Assembly (NCBI GenBank): GCA_951799425.1
Contig: OX637410.1
Span: forward strand, 8,308,001 to 8,372,000
Direction: 5' to 3'
Origin: Ilex aquifolium
Taxonomy: Eukaryota > Streptophyta > Magnoliopsida > Aquifoliales > Aquifoliaceae
Length of the DNA: 64,000 nucleotides
The position numbers and the translations under genes are program-made. This document shows, one piece after another, positions 9,396 through 20,744 of this stretch (its first letter is position 1; the number at the start of each line of letters is the position of its first letter). The notes beneath the pieces were generated by a model. That model ran no database searches. It was not told where the DNA came from and saw only the letters and a program-made list of their open reading frames with translations.

Positions 9396-11877
9396 TGTGA
9401 CACCCCCAATCTCCGGGGGTCCTATATTAACCGTTGACCACCCGTCAACCCGCGGAAATACCCATGGATGTCACTCAACCTAACACCACGGTAGTAGCAT
9501 CCCCTTAACCGGGATCTTAATTCACCATTGTTAACCGGATTCGATTATTCATTTGGGTTCAACCAATATTCAATATACCATGATTTATACTCCATTATAG
9601 TCCATTTACATCATTGGAGGGAAAGGAAGCGTAGATTGAAAATAGAGCGAAGTAGTGTGAAAATCTGAAAATTTTGAAGAGAGTACCGGTACCCAGTACC
9701 GGTACCATTCAGTACCGGTACCCGGTACCGGTACTGTCAACCCACTGGAAAGGGGGTACCGGTACCATTCAGTACCAGTACCCGGTACCGGTACTGTCAA
9801 CCCACTGGAAAGAAGGTACCGGTATCCAGTACCGGTACCATTCCGTACCGGTACCCAGTACCGGTACCGTTCAGTACCGGTACCCAGTACCCAGTACCGG
9901 TACTCTCTGCCCAGTTTTGCCATTTTCAACCATTTTTCATTTCCAATCCATTCAAAACCCTTCCCAATTCATCAAATATATGTTTGACAAGGATTTCCAT
10001 ATAAAACATGGTTTATACAAGTTCTATTACAATTGATTCCATACATTTACATATCAAAATGGAATTCTTTCAAAAGCTTTACAAAACAACAATAAAAGCC
10101 ACAAGTCGGCTTTCTTCAACCTTGGGGCTCGTAATGGGAGCCGTCCGCCGGTGTGAACCCCGCACCTGAAATGTTTTTCCCATAAAGGGTGAGCCACGCT
10201 CAATAGGGTATCTCCTAAAGAGGCTACTCCCCAACCTAAATGCATATGAAATGTTCACATGCTATCAATCAACAATCCACAACAAGAATATATTCCATGT
10301 TGAAACATGTAATGCCATGCTATGAAATGAGGTGAGACTCACTCATGCACATCAACTGAGCCCTCCCCGGCTCCTCTACACATGCAAGTGCCAATGTGTA
10401 CCAATCCGTCATTTATGTTTCACATCAAATGACATTTCATTCTAGGGTCTTTGTAGGGGTGGATGTTCATGGACTCACACCAAAGGTCACCCAACCTACA
10501 CGGAATTCATGGACTTCCACCAACGGTTCCGCGTACACCAACACACTTTATGGGCTCTTATACCAACGGAGTGCGTATCCAATCACCGGGTCTCTCACCC
10601 GAGGGATTTTCTAGCCCTTCTTGCTACCCCAACCCTATCAACATATAAACCATGCGACTCGACTAGGTCATCGACCCATATTACCCGAGCTCACTCGTCA
10701 TCCACCATGCGTGGTGAAGACAAACAACCATGCACACACACCTCCTAAAATACGATGTTCCCGTGCATATGAAATGTGATGCTCCATTGCAACACTAATA
10801 CAATGTTCGATATGGCATGAGTGACATATGAACATTCTCAACACATTTCTCATATTCCATGGCAAAATCATATCAAAAGCATATAATTCCCATAATACAA
10901 ATTTCAAGCATGTTATCAACATACCAAAATTTCAAGGCATATATATAAACACATAACATGCCCACAATTTCACATAACACATGAATTCACATTGGGTTCA
11001 TTTCACATATCCAATCATAGAAATCACATTTAGTAACTTCTAAATATCCATCCAAGCTAGGATTTCCTTTACCCATTTCAATACCCAATTCACCCAATTT
11101 CACAACAATAGGCAAGAGATACATAGGCTATCATCCTACCCATTCCATAAAAACATTATAGGCTTGGAATAAACCTTAGTAGGAAGAAATCCTACCTCTT
11201 GAAGCGTGAGGAACGACCAAGGGAAGTTCCAAGACCCGATTCAAGCAAAAACCCTCACTTCTCGAAAATCCCGTACCTTGATCTTCGGTAAAACTTGCGC
11301 TTTTTGGTATAGCCGCGTAGCCCTCGATGAGTAGAGCGACTTTAATTCTTGGCTTGCGTGGATTCGAGGTCCGTAGCACCGTAGATCGTAGAGAGAAGGT
11401 GAGTTTTCTCTCTTTTCTCCCTCTTTCTCTCTATCGGCTGAAACCGGCTGAACAATGGGGAAAAATCTAATTTTTCCCCCTATTTATATTTTAGAATACT
11501 TGGCCCACAATTCGCCACACGTCCTATTTAATTTCGGGTCCGTTTTAATCCCGAAACGATTAAATTTCGCTCCGGTTCGAGTTCGAATTATTTTTATTTT
11601 AACTTGTCTCTAATATTTCCCCAAACTTGGAAACCTTATAAAAATTTCGTGTACAGGGTCACCCGGGGCCCGTTCGTCTCGTAAAACGCGAAAAATCCGA
11701 CTATCTCGGAATTCAACGAAATTTGACGTGGTAACTAGATTTCGCGAGACGAATCCAACGGTGAGGTCCGTTTCGTCATCCGAGTTCTAGAAAAATTCAG
11801 GTTTACAACCTGTACCGTAGTGGCAATTTACCGTTTTGCCCTTTTTCACAAAGGTTTAAATTTTCTCGGGTTTTACA
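9396..11877 (-). mobile_element. F2-type Tekay-like solo LTR
   Basis: This 2,482-bp LTR starts TGTGACACCCCC, ends GGGTTTTACA, and has exact CTATA duplications at 9391-9395 and 11878-11882. There is no second LTR, primer site or coding region, so it is a solo LTR left by recombination between two LTRs. It is a diverged relative of the LTRs at 31940-34887 and 53942-56475. It sits in the 3' part of the Athila-like element just past integrase. It contains the densest palindrome cluster of the window (9682-9905). Confidence 0.92.
9682..9905. repeat. Cluster of GTACCGGTAC palindromes
   Basis: More than ten copies of the perfect palindrome GTACCGGTAC, or one-base variants, occur within about 225 bp. 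They are separated by short spacers such as CATTCA and CAGT. A larger 66-bp unit containing TGTCAACCCACTGGAAAG is itself repeated in tandem. The cluster lies inside the F2 solo LTR. Open frames through it on both strands are simple consequences of the repeat. Confidence 0.9.
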
Positions 11878-11882
11878 CTATA

Positions 11883-12855
11883 TGAAAAGTTAATCCTCCA
11901 ACAAGTCCGGGTAAACTGGATCCACCAATTCTTCCTCCACCCCTTGACCTTCAAACCCCTCAAAGAATGGCTTAAGTCTTTAGCCATTGACCTTGAATGT
12001 CTTGCCATCTTCGGGGTTTGTGACTTCCACAGCTCCATTGGGATAGGCCACCTTGACAAGATAGGGGCCATCTCAATGGGATCAGAGTTTCCCTTGAAAG
12101 ATCGAGAGACGAGAATTGTATAAGAGCACTTTTTGTCGGGGCTCAAATGATTTTCTTACAATGGATTTGTCATGAAAGATCTTAGCCATTTCTTTTGAAA
12201 TTTTAGAGCTCTCATAGGCATCTCTTCGAATCTCTTCCAATTCATTCATTTCAAGCTTCCTATTCTCTCCGGCCATCCTCATGTTGAAATTCAAGGTCTT
12301 GATGGCCCAATAGGCTTTGTGCTCCATTTCAACCGGCAAATGGCAAGCCTTGCCATAGACTAGCCTGTAGGGAGACATACCTAGAATTTTCTTATAAGCT
12401 GTGCGGTAAGCCCATTGGGCATCGGTCAACCTAAATGACCAATCCTTCCTATTTGGATTCATCGTTTTCTCTAGGATGTTCTTGATTTCCCTATTGGCCA
12501 ACTCGGCTTGACCATTGGTTTGTGGGTGATAAGCAGTGGAAACCTTGTGTGTGACGCCATATTTATGCATTAGAGATGCAAATGACCTATTACAGAAATG
12601 GGAACCACCGTCGCTTATCATTGCACGAGGCATCCCGAACCTCGAAAAAATGTTCTCTTTTAAGAACTTGACCATGACTCGGTGGTCATTGATCTTGGTT
12701 GGGATAGCCTCCACTCATTTGGACACATAGTCTACGGCCAGCAGAATGTACAGGTAGCCAAATGACAAGGGGAAGGAACCCATGAAGTCGATGCCCTAAC
12801 AGTCGAATATCTCAATTACCAACACGGGGGATAAGGGCATCATATTCTTACGGGT
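11883..12855 (-). pseudogene. Athila-like integrase core and C-terminal region
   Basis: This is the catalytic half of the retroelement integrase, which inserts element DNA into chromosomes. On the minus strand the first acidic residue lies in AVDYVSKWMEAIPT, the second in [11 protein letters not shown] and the glutamate in [13 protein letters not shown], so the D,D-35-E triad is readable. HPQTNG and [15 protein letters not shown] are typical of the Athila lineage. The C-terminal part (GPYLVKV, KTFKVNG) is read only across a stop near 12082 and a frame change. Its N-terminal zinc-binding half lies at 20745-21084 on the far side of the F1 insertion. The 12856-12860 CACAC is that insertion's target duplication. 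Confidence 0.88.
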
Positions 12856-12860
12856 CACAC

Positions 12861-15294
12861 TGTAACACCCCGCATTTTATTTTATATATGCATATAGATT
12901 TATAGTAAATAATTTTTGTAAAAATGGGGATATGTGTAGTGATGTGCGTTTGAATTTGGTAGATTGAAAAAATAGAGATTTAAAATATTAGGGGAAATAA
13001 TAGTTGAAATTTAGTTTTAATAAGTGAAAATATGAAATTTTAGGTCCTAGAACTTGTATTAAATAGGTTTGGTGTGAAAATATGTGTTGGAGAGCTTTGG
13101 GATGGATTTGGTTGGCTTAGGAATGGATTGGAATTGGAAAAGGGGTGAAACAGTGAACAGTGCACGTGAACAGTGCACTGGCTGCAACTTCAAGCCCAAT
13201 TTAGACCTTGATGCAGTCAATATCTTTCAAAACTCAAAACATAAAAGTTGTAGATCTCTTTCTTATCATTCCATATCATCTTGAATCATCTCAATCGGAG
13301 CTCGGATGAGAGAGTTATACCCAGATAACGAAGCAATGTCGAAACAGTCCGGCAGACTACCTTTCACCAATTTGATCATAACTCTTTATTGGAAAGTCCA
13401 AATTGCGCACCGTTATTTTTGTTAGAACCCTAACTCGTATATCTTTCCAAAAATATAGGTCACACATACTAGAAATACCTGAGTCAAATCAGTTTATTCT
13501 CCGAAGTTGACCAAAAATCTGCACTATGGTGTTCCTTGGATAGTAATTTTAATGTTTCGAGTGTAAATTTATTTTAGTTTGAAATAAATCATAAAATTAA
13601 ATGTTTTTAGGTTAAAATAACATTAAAAATGAATCCGGAACGTCGAAAAACCTTAGGGTAGTCATATGGATCAAATTGGAGATTCTTAGTGGCAAAACCG
13701 TAAATTTGGAGAAACCCAAAACAGTCTGTGAACAGTGTTTTTCGGGGCTGCTATGTATAAACTCATTTTCATCTCATTTTCCCTCATTTCTTTCACTCCC
13801 CTCACACCCCCACACCTCTTGGAACCCTAGAGAGCATTAGAGAGGAAGAAAGGAAGGGAAAAAACAAGAGATTCAAGGGTGATTCAAGATCAAATATTTT
13901 TGTTCTTCACACCAAAGCTAAGGATTCAAGGTAGGGGTTTTCTTCCATTCTTGTTCATTGATGTTAGGGTTAATTTATATGTAAGTTTTGACTCTTAATC
14001 ATATGTATTTGCTATGGGTTCCTTGTTTCCTTAATATTCTTGCAACATTTATCATGTTTTGAGTAAAGTATTGGTGGGAGAACCATAAAAACCCTAGTTT
14101 TTTAGGAATGGGGATTTCTCTCTCAATATTCACTAAATCTTGGTGTTGAAAACTCTAGAGCTTTGTGTTGAGTAACATAATGATATTGATAATGATCTCT
14201 TGCATGTTTCTCTTTAAATTGCCCTATTTGAAGATATCACTTGTGAGAATTGGGGATTTTTCTTGGAAATTGCTTGTAAATAGAAGACTTGTGGAATTGT
14301 TGGGTATTTGAGAGAATAATTGGTATTGTATTCTTGTATGGTTGTTTGGACAAACATGAGTGAGAGGTTCCTTGTAAGGATGCTCATTCCTTCTCAAGAG
14401 GTTCCTTGTAAGGATGCTTGAGAAACCAAGCCTTGAGGGTGAGAGGTTCCTTGTAAGGATGCTCATGCCAAAAGAGGACAGTATGTGATTCTCTCAAGAG
14501 GTTCCTTGTAAGGATGCTTGAGAAACCAAACCTTGAGGGTGAGAGGTTCCTTGTAAGGATGCTCATGCCGAGGAGGACAATCTTATATCATGTGTGGGAA
14601 ATGGTTTATATTTTGGAAATGGATGTTTATTGGAACTTGGTTGTTATTGTTCATTTCTATTACTATTGCTACTTAAACTTGAGATCCATTCTAAAATGTC
14701 CCTGTTTTACTTCAAAGATTATATATGTTATTTGTGAAATGAGACCGATCATTTTATATGCTTTTATAAACCTTGTTCGAGTTTGGGAGGAATGTTGCTA
14801 CAGAGCTTAGTGCTCACCCCCCTACAAACAACATATTTCAGGTCTTTGTCTAGAGGAGGAGCTCGGAACTAACGAGCCGGGACATTGGGAAGCTCCCATA
14901 GAAGGGAACGTAGATCCCGAGGGAGACGCTTAGTGTTCTATTTTCTTTTGTGATAAACTAGGAAGTTCCTTTTGAGGCAATGTAAAGTCTAACATTATTT
15001 TTATGTTTCCGCTGCCAAGTGTAATTTAATTCTTTTGGGATGTAGATGCCATTGTTTGGCATATTCTTTTGGATAATGTTGTAAGTATTTTTATGAATCA
15101 ATGGACCCGGTGTGGTCAATGTAGTATAATTGCACAGGTTGTGTTTTGGGTAGAGCTCCCCGAACAAAGGAGACTCTGCCCAAATTTTGTTAAATTAAGG
15201 ACTCCCTGTTATTTATGGGTTTTTATTAGTTGCTCTCATGGTATAAATGGTTTTAGAATGTAATGCCGTCCAGGGTGGTATTTGGGGTGTGACA
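12861..15294 (+). repeat. F1 5' LTR
   Basis: Ends are TGTAACACCC and GTGTGACA. It is nearly identical to 18307-20739. It contains a GTGCAC palindrome pair near 13160-13180, the AAAGTTGTAGA and AGAGTTAT motifs at 13246-13317, and a 20-bp repeat array at 14350-14570. A pyrimidine-rich stretch near 13780-13815 is followed by GGAACCCTAGAG, which looks like transcript-leader sequence. Minus-strand frames such as the one at 14224-14466 only mirror the repeat array. Confidence 0.93.
14350..14570. repeat. AGGTTCCTTGTAAGGATGCT repeat array in F1 LTR
   Basis: Five copies of this 20-bp unit occur within about 220 bp, separated by alternating spacers (CATTCCTTCTCAAG and TGAGAAACCAA types). The unit contains the palindrome CCTTGTAAGG. 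The matching array in the 3' LTR is at about 19806-20013. Related arrays with fewer copies occur at 23174-23232 and 61470-61610. Confidence 0.85.
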
Positions 15295-15298
15295 AAGT

Positions 15299-15310
15299 TG
15301 GTATCAGAGC
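15299..15310 (+). other. Primer binding site for initiator tRNA-Met
   Basis: TGGTATCAGAGC starts four bases after the 5' LTR. It is complementary to the 3' end of plant initiator tRNA-Met, the usual primer for this class of gypsy elements. It confirms the plus-strand orientation and the LTR end at 15294. Confidence 0.95.
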
Positions 15311-15443
15311 CTAGGCTTTAGGTCTTACATGGGAGCTGTAGGTTATGGATCACCACTAGAGCCTTAGGACTAGGTTGGATAAAAATTCTTGAGTTAGATT
15401 TTCACACGTCCTATGTTTTAGATTAAAGTGATAGTGGGATGTC

Positions 15444-16870
15444 TTGTACATCAATGAACTAAGTTGTATATTGATGTGCCAAATGGACGGTGAACGAGGA
15501 CGAAGACGTGGACGTGAACGAAGACGTGGACGTGGACGTGAACGAGGACGAGGACGTGGACGTGAATGTGGACATGTACGTGAACGTGGAAGTGTACATG
15601 AACGTGGATGTGGGCGTGGTCGTGGAGGTCAAGCCAATCCACCACCACCGCCACCTCCCGATGCCTTGAATGGCATATATCAATGCTTGAGGGAGCTCAC
15701 CACTTTGGTACAAAACCAAAATGGGAACAATAACCATAATGGTGGAGCTCATCCACTCGCTTAAGTACCAGACAATGGGAACGGAGACCGAAGGATGATA
15801 GCTCTTCGAGAATTCTTGAGGTAACGTACACCCAATTTCCAAGGGAGCTCCAATTCTTTGGATGCGGATAGGTGGATACGGCGGGTGAAGAAAGTGTGTG
15901 ACGGCATGGGAGTTGCCGAAGACTTAAGGGTTGGCTTGGCGACCTACTTGTTAGAGGGGGAGGCCGACTATTTGTGGGATTCGGTTAAGAGACGGAGGGA
16001 CACCGATGCTCTCACTTGGGAGGAGTTCGACCGAATCTTCCAAGACAATTACTTCCCTGAATCAGTCAGAGACCGAATGAAGGCTGATTCTTGCACTACG
16101 ACAGGGTAGTATGACGGTGGCCGAGTACGAGAGGAGGTTTGACGAGCTCTCCCGTTATGCTACGGGATTTATATCTATTTAGGCCGACAGGACCAAACGC
16201 TTTGAGCAGGGACTGAGGCCGGTCATCCGGGAGAAGTTGGTGGCTCTCAAGATCAGGGAGTATGGGGATCTGGTTGATAGAGCCGCACTTGTGGAGAGAG
16301 ACATGGAGGATACTCAGCGGCGACAGAGCCTTATGAGGGGAGGTCCGATCAGGACGGGTGCTAGCGACAGTGGAGCACAGAGGCCGACACCATACCGTCG
16401 CCCAGACCAGGCAGGGGGACATAGACCGCCGGTAGCTCGAGGAGCAGGAGGTGTACCGGGGAGGATAGCCACAGACCCCCGTCACTGCTTTGCATGTGGA
16501 GAGGTTGGGCACTACAAAAGTCAATGCCCATCGTTTCCACCAAGGACCAATCAAGCAACCAGACAATTACCAACAAACAAGCCACCTCTACAAAGGCCAA
16601 CACAGCAGAGATCGTTACAAACTCATGCCTCCGGCGGCGCCAATCAAGGAAGGGTTTTTGCTTTGACTCAACCGGAGGAAGATGCCTCCAACGCCGTTGT
16701 GGAATGTATTGTTCTTCTCTACCATTCTTGGGCCCGAATTTTATTGGATTCTTATGCGACTTATTCTTTTCTACGTACTGTGTACGCTGTGGAATTGGGA
16801 TTGGGTTTCGAGGAAATAGAACTTACTGTATATGTTAACTTGCCTACGGGAAAACAAGGGGATACCAGCA
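15444..16870 (+). pseudogene. F1 gag and protease, broken
   Basis: This is the Gag structural protein followed by the start of protease. An arginine-glycine-rich N-terminus (about 15480-15630, from a degenerate GGACGT/GAACGA hexamer repeat) leads to a PPPPPP stretch, then a capsid-like domain (LDADRWIRRVKKVCDGMG, ATYLLEGEADYLW, FPESVRDRMK). A CCHC zinc knuckle, CFACGEVGHYKSQC, lies near 16485-16526. The protease loop reads LLDSYATYS: the glycine after D-S in the active site is replaced by tyrosine at 16753-16755, so the enzyme should be dead. Stops at 15762 and near 16180 and a frameshift near 16100 break the frame. Coding similarity ends near 16870 where LTR-type sequence begins. Confidence 0.88.
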
Positions 16871-17860
16871 GGGTTTATTTATATGTAATCTTTGACTCTA
16901 ATTTATATCTAATTGCTAGGGAATCATCATGTCTTGCCATTCTGGATAATACTACCTTATTCCAAAATATATTATGTTTGGGTAAATCCTAAATCTTTTC
17001 TTATGCCTTCAAACCCTAGTTTACAAAGGAGATGTGTTTTTCTCTTGATTTCTCCTTTGCTCTTGACTCCCGAACTTAAATATTATTTGTTCTAAGCTAT
17101 GTTATGGGTGGGTGACCACCAAATCCTTTTGGTATGCCCTTGAAATCCTAGTTTTCAAGGGAGAGGTGTTTTCTCTTTATCTTGCTTTTGTCATTGATTT
17201 CACACCTTGATAGTCGTTTGTTATTGATTTCCATACATGATTGTTCCGTTAAATCTTAATTTCTCCCTTGTTCATGACTTTCAAGCTTGATACGCCTTTA
17301 TTCTTGATTTCCAAGCTTAATATTCATTTGCTCTTGATAACCAAATTTGATATTCATTTGATTGATTCTAACTATTGTAATTCATGTATTCTTGATATTC
17401 AATACTTGACATCCTTTGGTTCTTGATTTCAAGACTTGGTTGTTCCTTTGTTTTTAATTTCCCCAGGCTTGATGATCCATTGGTTCTTGATAGCCAAATT
17501 TAATATTCATTTGTTATTGATTCTAACCCTTGTGGTTCATTTATTCTTTATATTCAATACTTGATATTCATTGGTTCTTGATTTCAAGACTTGACCTTCA
17601 ATTGCTCTTGATTTCAATACTTGATTTCTCCTTGTCCTTGAGTTCAAAACTTGATACTCATTAGTTCTTGGTTACAAAGTTTGATATGCATCTGTTATTG
17701 ACTCCAAGACTCGATTGTTACTTTGTTCTTGATTCCAAAGCTTGATTATTTATTTGTTCCTTAATTCAAAATTCTAACGATTGGTATTGACCAATAAAAT
17801 GGTATTTTCGATGATATTATGTTAATTTTTCTTAAATTATTTCGTTGGAAAAATGTATGT
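16871..17860 (+). repeat. LTR-derived segment replacing pol in F1
   Basis: About 1 kb of non-coding DNA sits where RT, RNase H and integrase should be. It resembles LTR sequence, especially 22490-23070 of the solo LTR at 21664: AGGGTTTATTTATAT, then GGGTAA..AAATC..CAAACCCTAGT, then a long degenerate array of TTCTTGATTTCAAGACTTGAT-type units. This element's own LTRs lack that array, so the donor was probably a sibling LTR variant. Both junctions are approximate. Confidence 0.7.
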
Positions 17861-17867
17861 GGATTTG

Positions 17868-18265
17868 GGTCGCCTAACGAAGGAGTGTTTAGATTCGGCA
17901 AGAAGAGCAAGTTAGCGCTAAGATATACCGGACCGTTTGAGGTAATCAAAGCGGTAGGCAAGGCGGCATGTCAACTTCGACTACCAGCCCAGCTATCCGG
18001 AGTACATGATGTGTTCCACGTGTCCATGTTGAGAAGGTGTCACTCGGATGCAACTCCAGTCGTGAGCTTGGAGGAGATTGAAATTCAAGACGGAGCAACC
18101 TACGCAGAACAACCGGTAGAAATTCTCGACGCCCAGGAAAAAGTGATTCGCAACAAGGTAATCCAGCTGGTGAAAATCCTATGACAACACCATGGCGTGG
18201 AAGAAGCAACTTGGGAACCGGAGTGGGAGATGCGAGAGAAATATCCATATTTGTTCGCTACTTGA
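17868..18265 (+). pseudogene. F1 integrase tail with chromodomain
   Basis: This is the C-terminal part of a chromovirus integrase. GVFRFGKKSKLALRYTGPFEV opens the GPY/F module, followed by HDVFHVSMLRRC, then a linker and a chromodomain-like end (QHHGVEEATWEPEWEMREKYPYLF). Chromodomains in this lineage are thought to guide insertion to heterochromatin. A TGA at 18182-18184 stands where related copies have the tryptophan of LLVKVLWQHHG (compare 30480), so the frame is broken. The natural stop is 18263-18265, about 40 bp before the 3' LTR. Confidence 0.88.
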
Positions 18266-18293
18266 GGTAAGTTTCGAGGACGAAACTTTCTTT

Positions 18294-18305
18294 AAGGGGG
18301 GTGGA
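18294..18305 (+). other. Polypurine tract of F1
   Basis: AAGGGGGGTGGA lies one base before the 3' LTR. It is the expected primer site for plus-strand DNA synthesis. It follows a GAGGACGAAACTTTC stretch also seen, in variants, before the LTRs at 30607 and, on the minus strand, at 34905. Confidence 0.88.
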
Positions 18306-18306
18306 T

Positions 18307-20739
18307 TGTAACACCCCGCATTTTATTTTATATATGCATATAGATTTATAGTAAATAATTTTTGTAAAAATCGGGATATGTGTAGTGATGTGTGTTTGAA
18401 TTTGGTAGATTGAAAAAGTAGAGATTTAAAATATTAGTGGAAATAATAGTTGAAATTTAGTTTTAATAAGTGAAAATATGAAATTTTAGGTCCTAGAACT
18501 TGTATTAAATAGGTTTGGTGTAAAAATATGTGTTGGAGAGCTTTGGGATGGATTTGGTTGGCTTAGGAATGGATTGAAATTGGAAAAGGGGTGAAACAAT
18601 GAACAGTGCACGTGAACAGTGCACTGGCTGCAACTTCAAGCCCAATTTAGACCTTGATGCAGTCAATATCTTTCAAAACTCAAAACATTAAAGTTGTAGA
18701 TCTCTTTCTTATCATTCCATATCATCTTGAATGATCTCAATCGGAGCTCGGATGAGAGAGTTATATCCAGATAACGAAGTGATGTCGAAACATTCCGGCA
18801 GACTACATTTCACCAATTTGATCATAACTCTTTGTTGGAAAGTCCAAATTGCGCACCGTTATTTTTGTTAGAACCCTAACTCGTATATCTTTCCAACCAT
18901 ATAGGTCACACATACTAGAAATACCTGAGTCAAATCAGTTTATTCTCCGAAGTTGACCAAAAATCTGCACTATGGTGTTCCTTGGATAGTAATTTTAATG
19001 TTTCGAGTGTAAATTTATTTTAGTTTGAAATAAATCATAAAATTAAATGTTTTTAGGTTAAAATAACATTAAAAATGAATCCGGAACGTCGAAAAACCTT
19101 AGGGTAGTCATATGGATCAAATTGGAGATTCTTAGTGGCAAAACCGTAAATTTGGAGAAACCCAAAACAGTCTGTGAACAGTTTTGTTCGGGGCTGCTAT
19201 GTATAAACTCATTTTCATCTCATTTTCCCTCATTTCTTTCACTCCCCTCACACCCCCACACCTCTTGGAACCCTAGAGAGCATTAGAGAGGAAGAAAGGA
19301 AGGGAAAAAACAAGAGATTCAAGGGTGATTCAAGATCAAATATTTTTGTTCTTCACACCAAAGCTAAGGATTCAAGGTAGGGGTTTTCTTCCATTCTTGT
19401 TCATTGATGTTAGGGTTAATTTATATGTATGTTTTGACTCTTAATCATATGTATTTGCTATGGGTTCCTTGTTTCCTTAATATTCTTGTAACATTTATCA
19501 TGTTTTGAGTAAAGTATTGGTGGGAGAACCATAAAAACCCTAGTTTTTGAGGAATGGGGATTTCTCTCTCAATATTCACTAAATCTTGGTGTTGAAAACT
19601 CTAGAGCTTTGTGTTGAGTAACATAATGATATTGATAATGATCTCTTGCATGTTTCTCTTTAAATTGCCCTATTTGAAGATATCACTTGTGAGAATTGGG
19701 GATTTTTCTTGGAAATTGCTTTTAAATAGAAGACTTGTGGAATTGTTGGGTATTTGAGAGAATAATTGGTATTGTATTCTTGTATGGTTGTTTGGACAAA
19801 CATGAGTGAGAGGTTCCTTGTAAGGATGCTCATTCCTTCTCAAGAGGTTCCTTGTAAGGATGCTTGAGAAACCAAGTCTTGAGGGTGAGAGGTTCGTTGT
19901 AAGGATGCTCATGCCAAAAGATGACAGTATGTGATTCTCTCAAGAGGTTCCTTGTAAGGATGCTTGAGAAACCAAATCTTGAGGGTGAGAGGTTCCTTGT
20001 AAGGATGCTCATGCCGGGGAGGACAATCTTATATCATGTGTGGGAAATGGTTTATATTTTGGAAATGGATGTTTATTGGAACTTGGTTGTTATTGTTCAT
20101 TTCTATTACTATTGCTACTTAAACTTGAGATCCATTCTAAAATGTCCCTGTTTTACTTCAAAGATTATATATGTTATTTGTGAAATGAGACCGACCATTT
20201 TATATGCTTTTATAAACCTTGTTCGAGTTTGGGAGGAATGTTGCTACAGAGCTTAGTGCTCACCCCCTACAAACAACATATTTCAGGTCTTTGTCTAGAG
20301 GAGGAGCTCGGAACTAACGAGCCGGGACATTGGGAAGCTCCCATAGAAGGGAACGTAGATCCCGAGGGAGACGCTTAGTGTTCTATTTTCTTTTGTGATA
20401 AACTAGGAAGTTCCTTTTGAGGCAATGTAAAGTCTAACATTATTTTTATGTTTCTGCTGCCAAGTGTAATTTAATTCTTTTGGGATGTAGATGCCATTGT
20501 TTGGCATATTCTTTTGGATAATGTTGTAAGTATTTTTATGAATCAATAGACCCGGTGTGGTCAATGTAGTATAATTGCACATGTTGTGTTTTGGGTAGAG
20601 CTCCCCGAACAAATGAGACTCTGCCCAAATTTTGTTAAATTAAGGACCCCCTGTTATTTATGGGTTTTTATTAGTTGCTCTCATGGTATAAATGGTTTTA
20701 GAATGTAATGTCGTCCAGGGTGGTATTTGGGGTGTTACA
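18307..20739 (+). repeat. F1 3' LTR
   Basis: This 2,433-bp repeat is nearly identical to 12861-15294, with ends TGTAACACCC and GTGTTACA. It carries the same GTGCAC motif pair, the AAAGTTGTAGA block and the 20-bp repeat array. Visible differences from the 5' LTR are scattered single bases. It is followed by CACAC at 20740-20744 and then by Athila integrase sequence. Confidence 0.93.
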
Positions 20740-20744
20740 CACAC

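Larger units (their letters stand above)
12861..20739 (+). mobile_element. F1: two-LTR Tekay/Del-like element, pol-deleted
   Basis: This is a 7,879-bp element with 2,434-bp and 2,433-bp LTRs starting TGTAACACCCC and exact CACAC target duplications (12856-12860, 20740-20744). A tRNA-Met-type primer site and a purine tract bound a 3.0-kb interior. The interior keeps a broken gag, a damaged protease and the chromodomain tail of integrase, but no RT, RNase H or integrase core. The LTRs differ at only scattered bases, so insertion is recent relative to the surrounding Athila copy. It could have moved only with proteins from another element. Confidence 0.93.

Noticed and set aside
9606-10036. Open frames of about 107 and 120 codons on both strands
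   Set aside because: They are forced by the GTACCGGTAC repeats, which lack stop codons, and match no protein family.
14350-14570. Regularly spaced 20-bp repeats resembling a CRISPR array
   Set aside because: The spacers are themselves repeated and uneven, the array lies inside both LTRs of a plant retroelement, and no cas-like gene is near.
15299-15310. A tRNA-Met gene fragment
   Set aside because: Only the 12-bp primer site is present; no cloverleaf can be drawn from the adjoining sequence.
15451-15842. Minus-strand frames rich in HVHVHV or TST repeats
   Set aside because: They are the complement of the arginine-glycine hexamer repeat of F1 gag on the plus strand and have no independent support.
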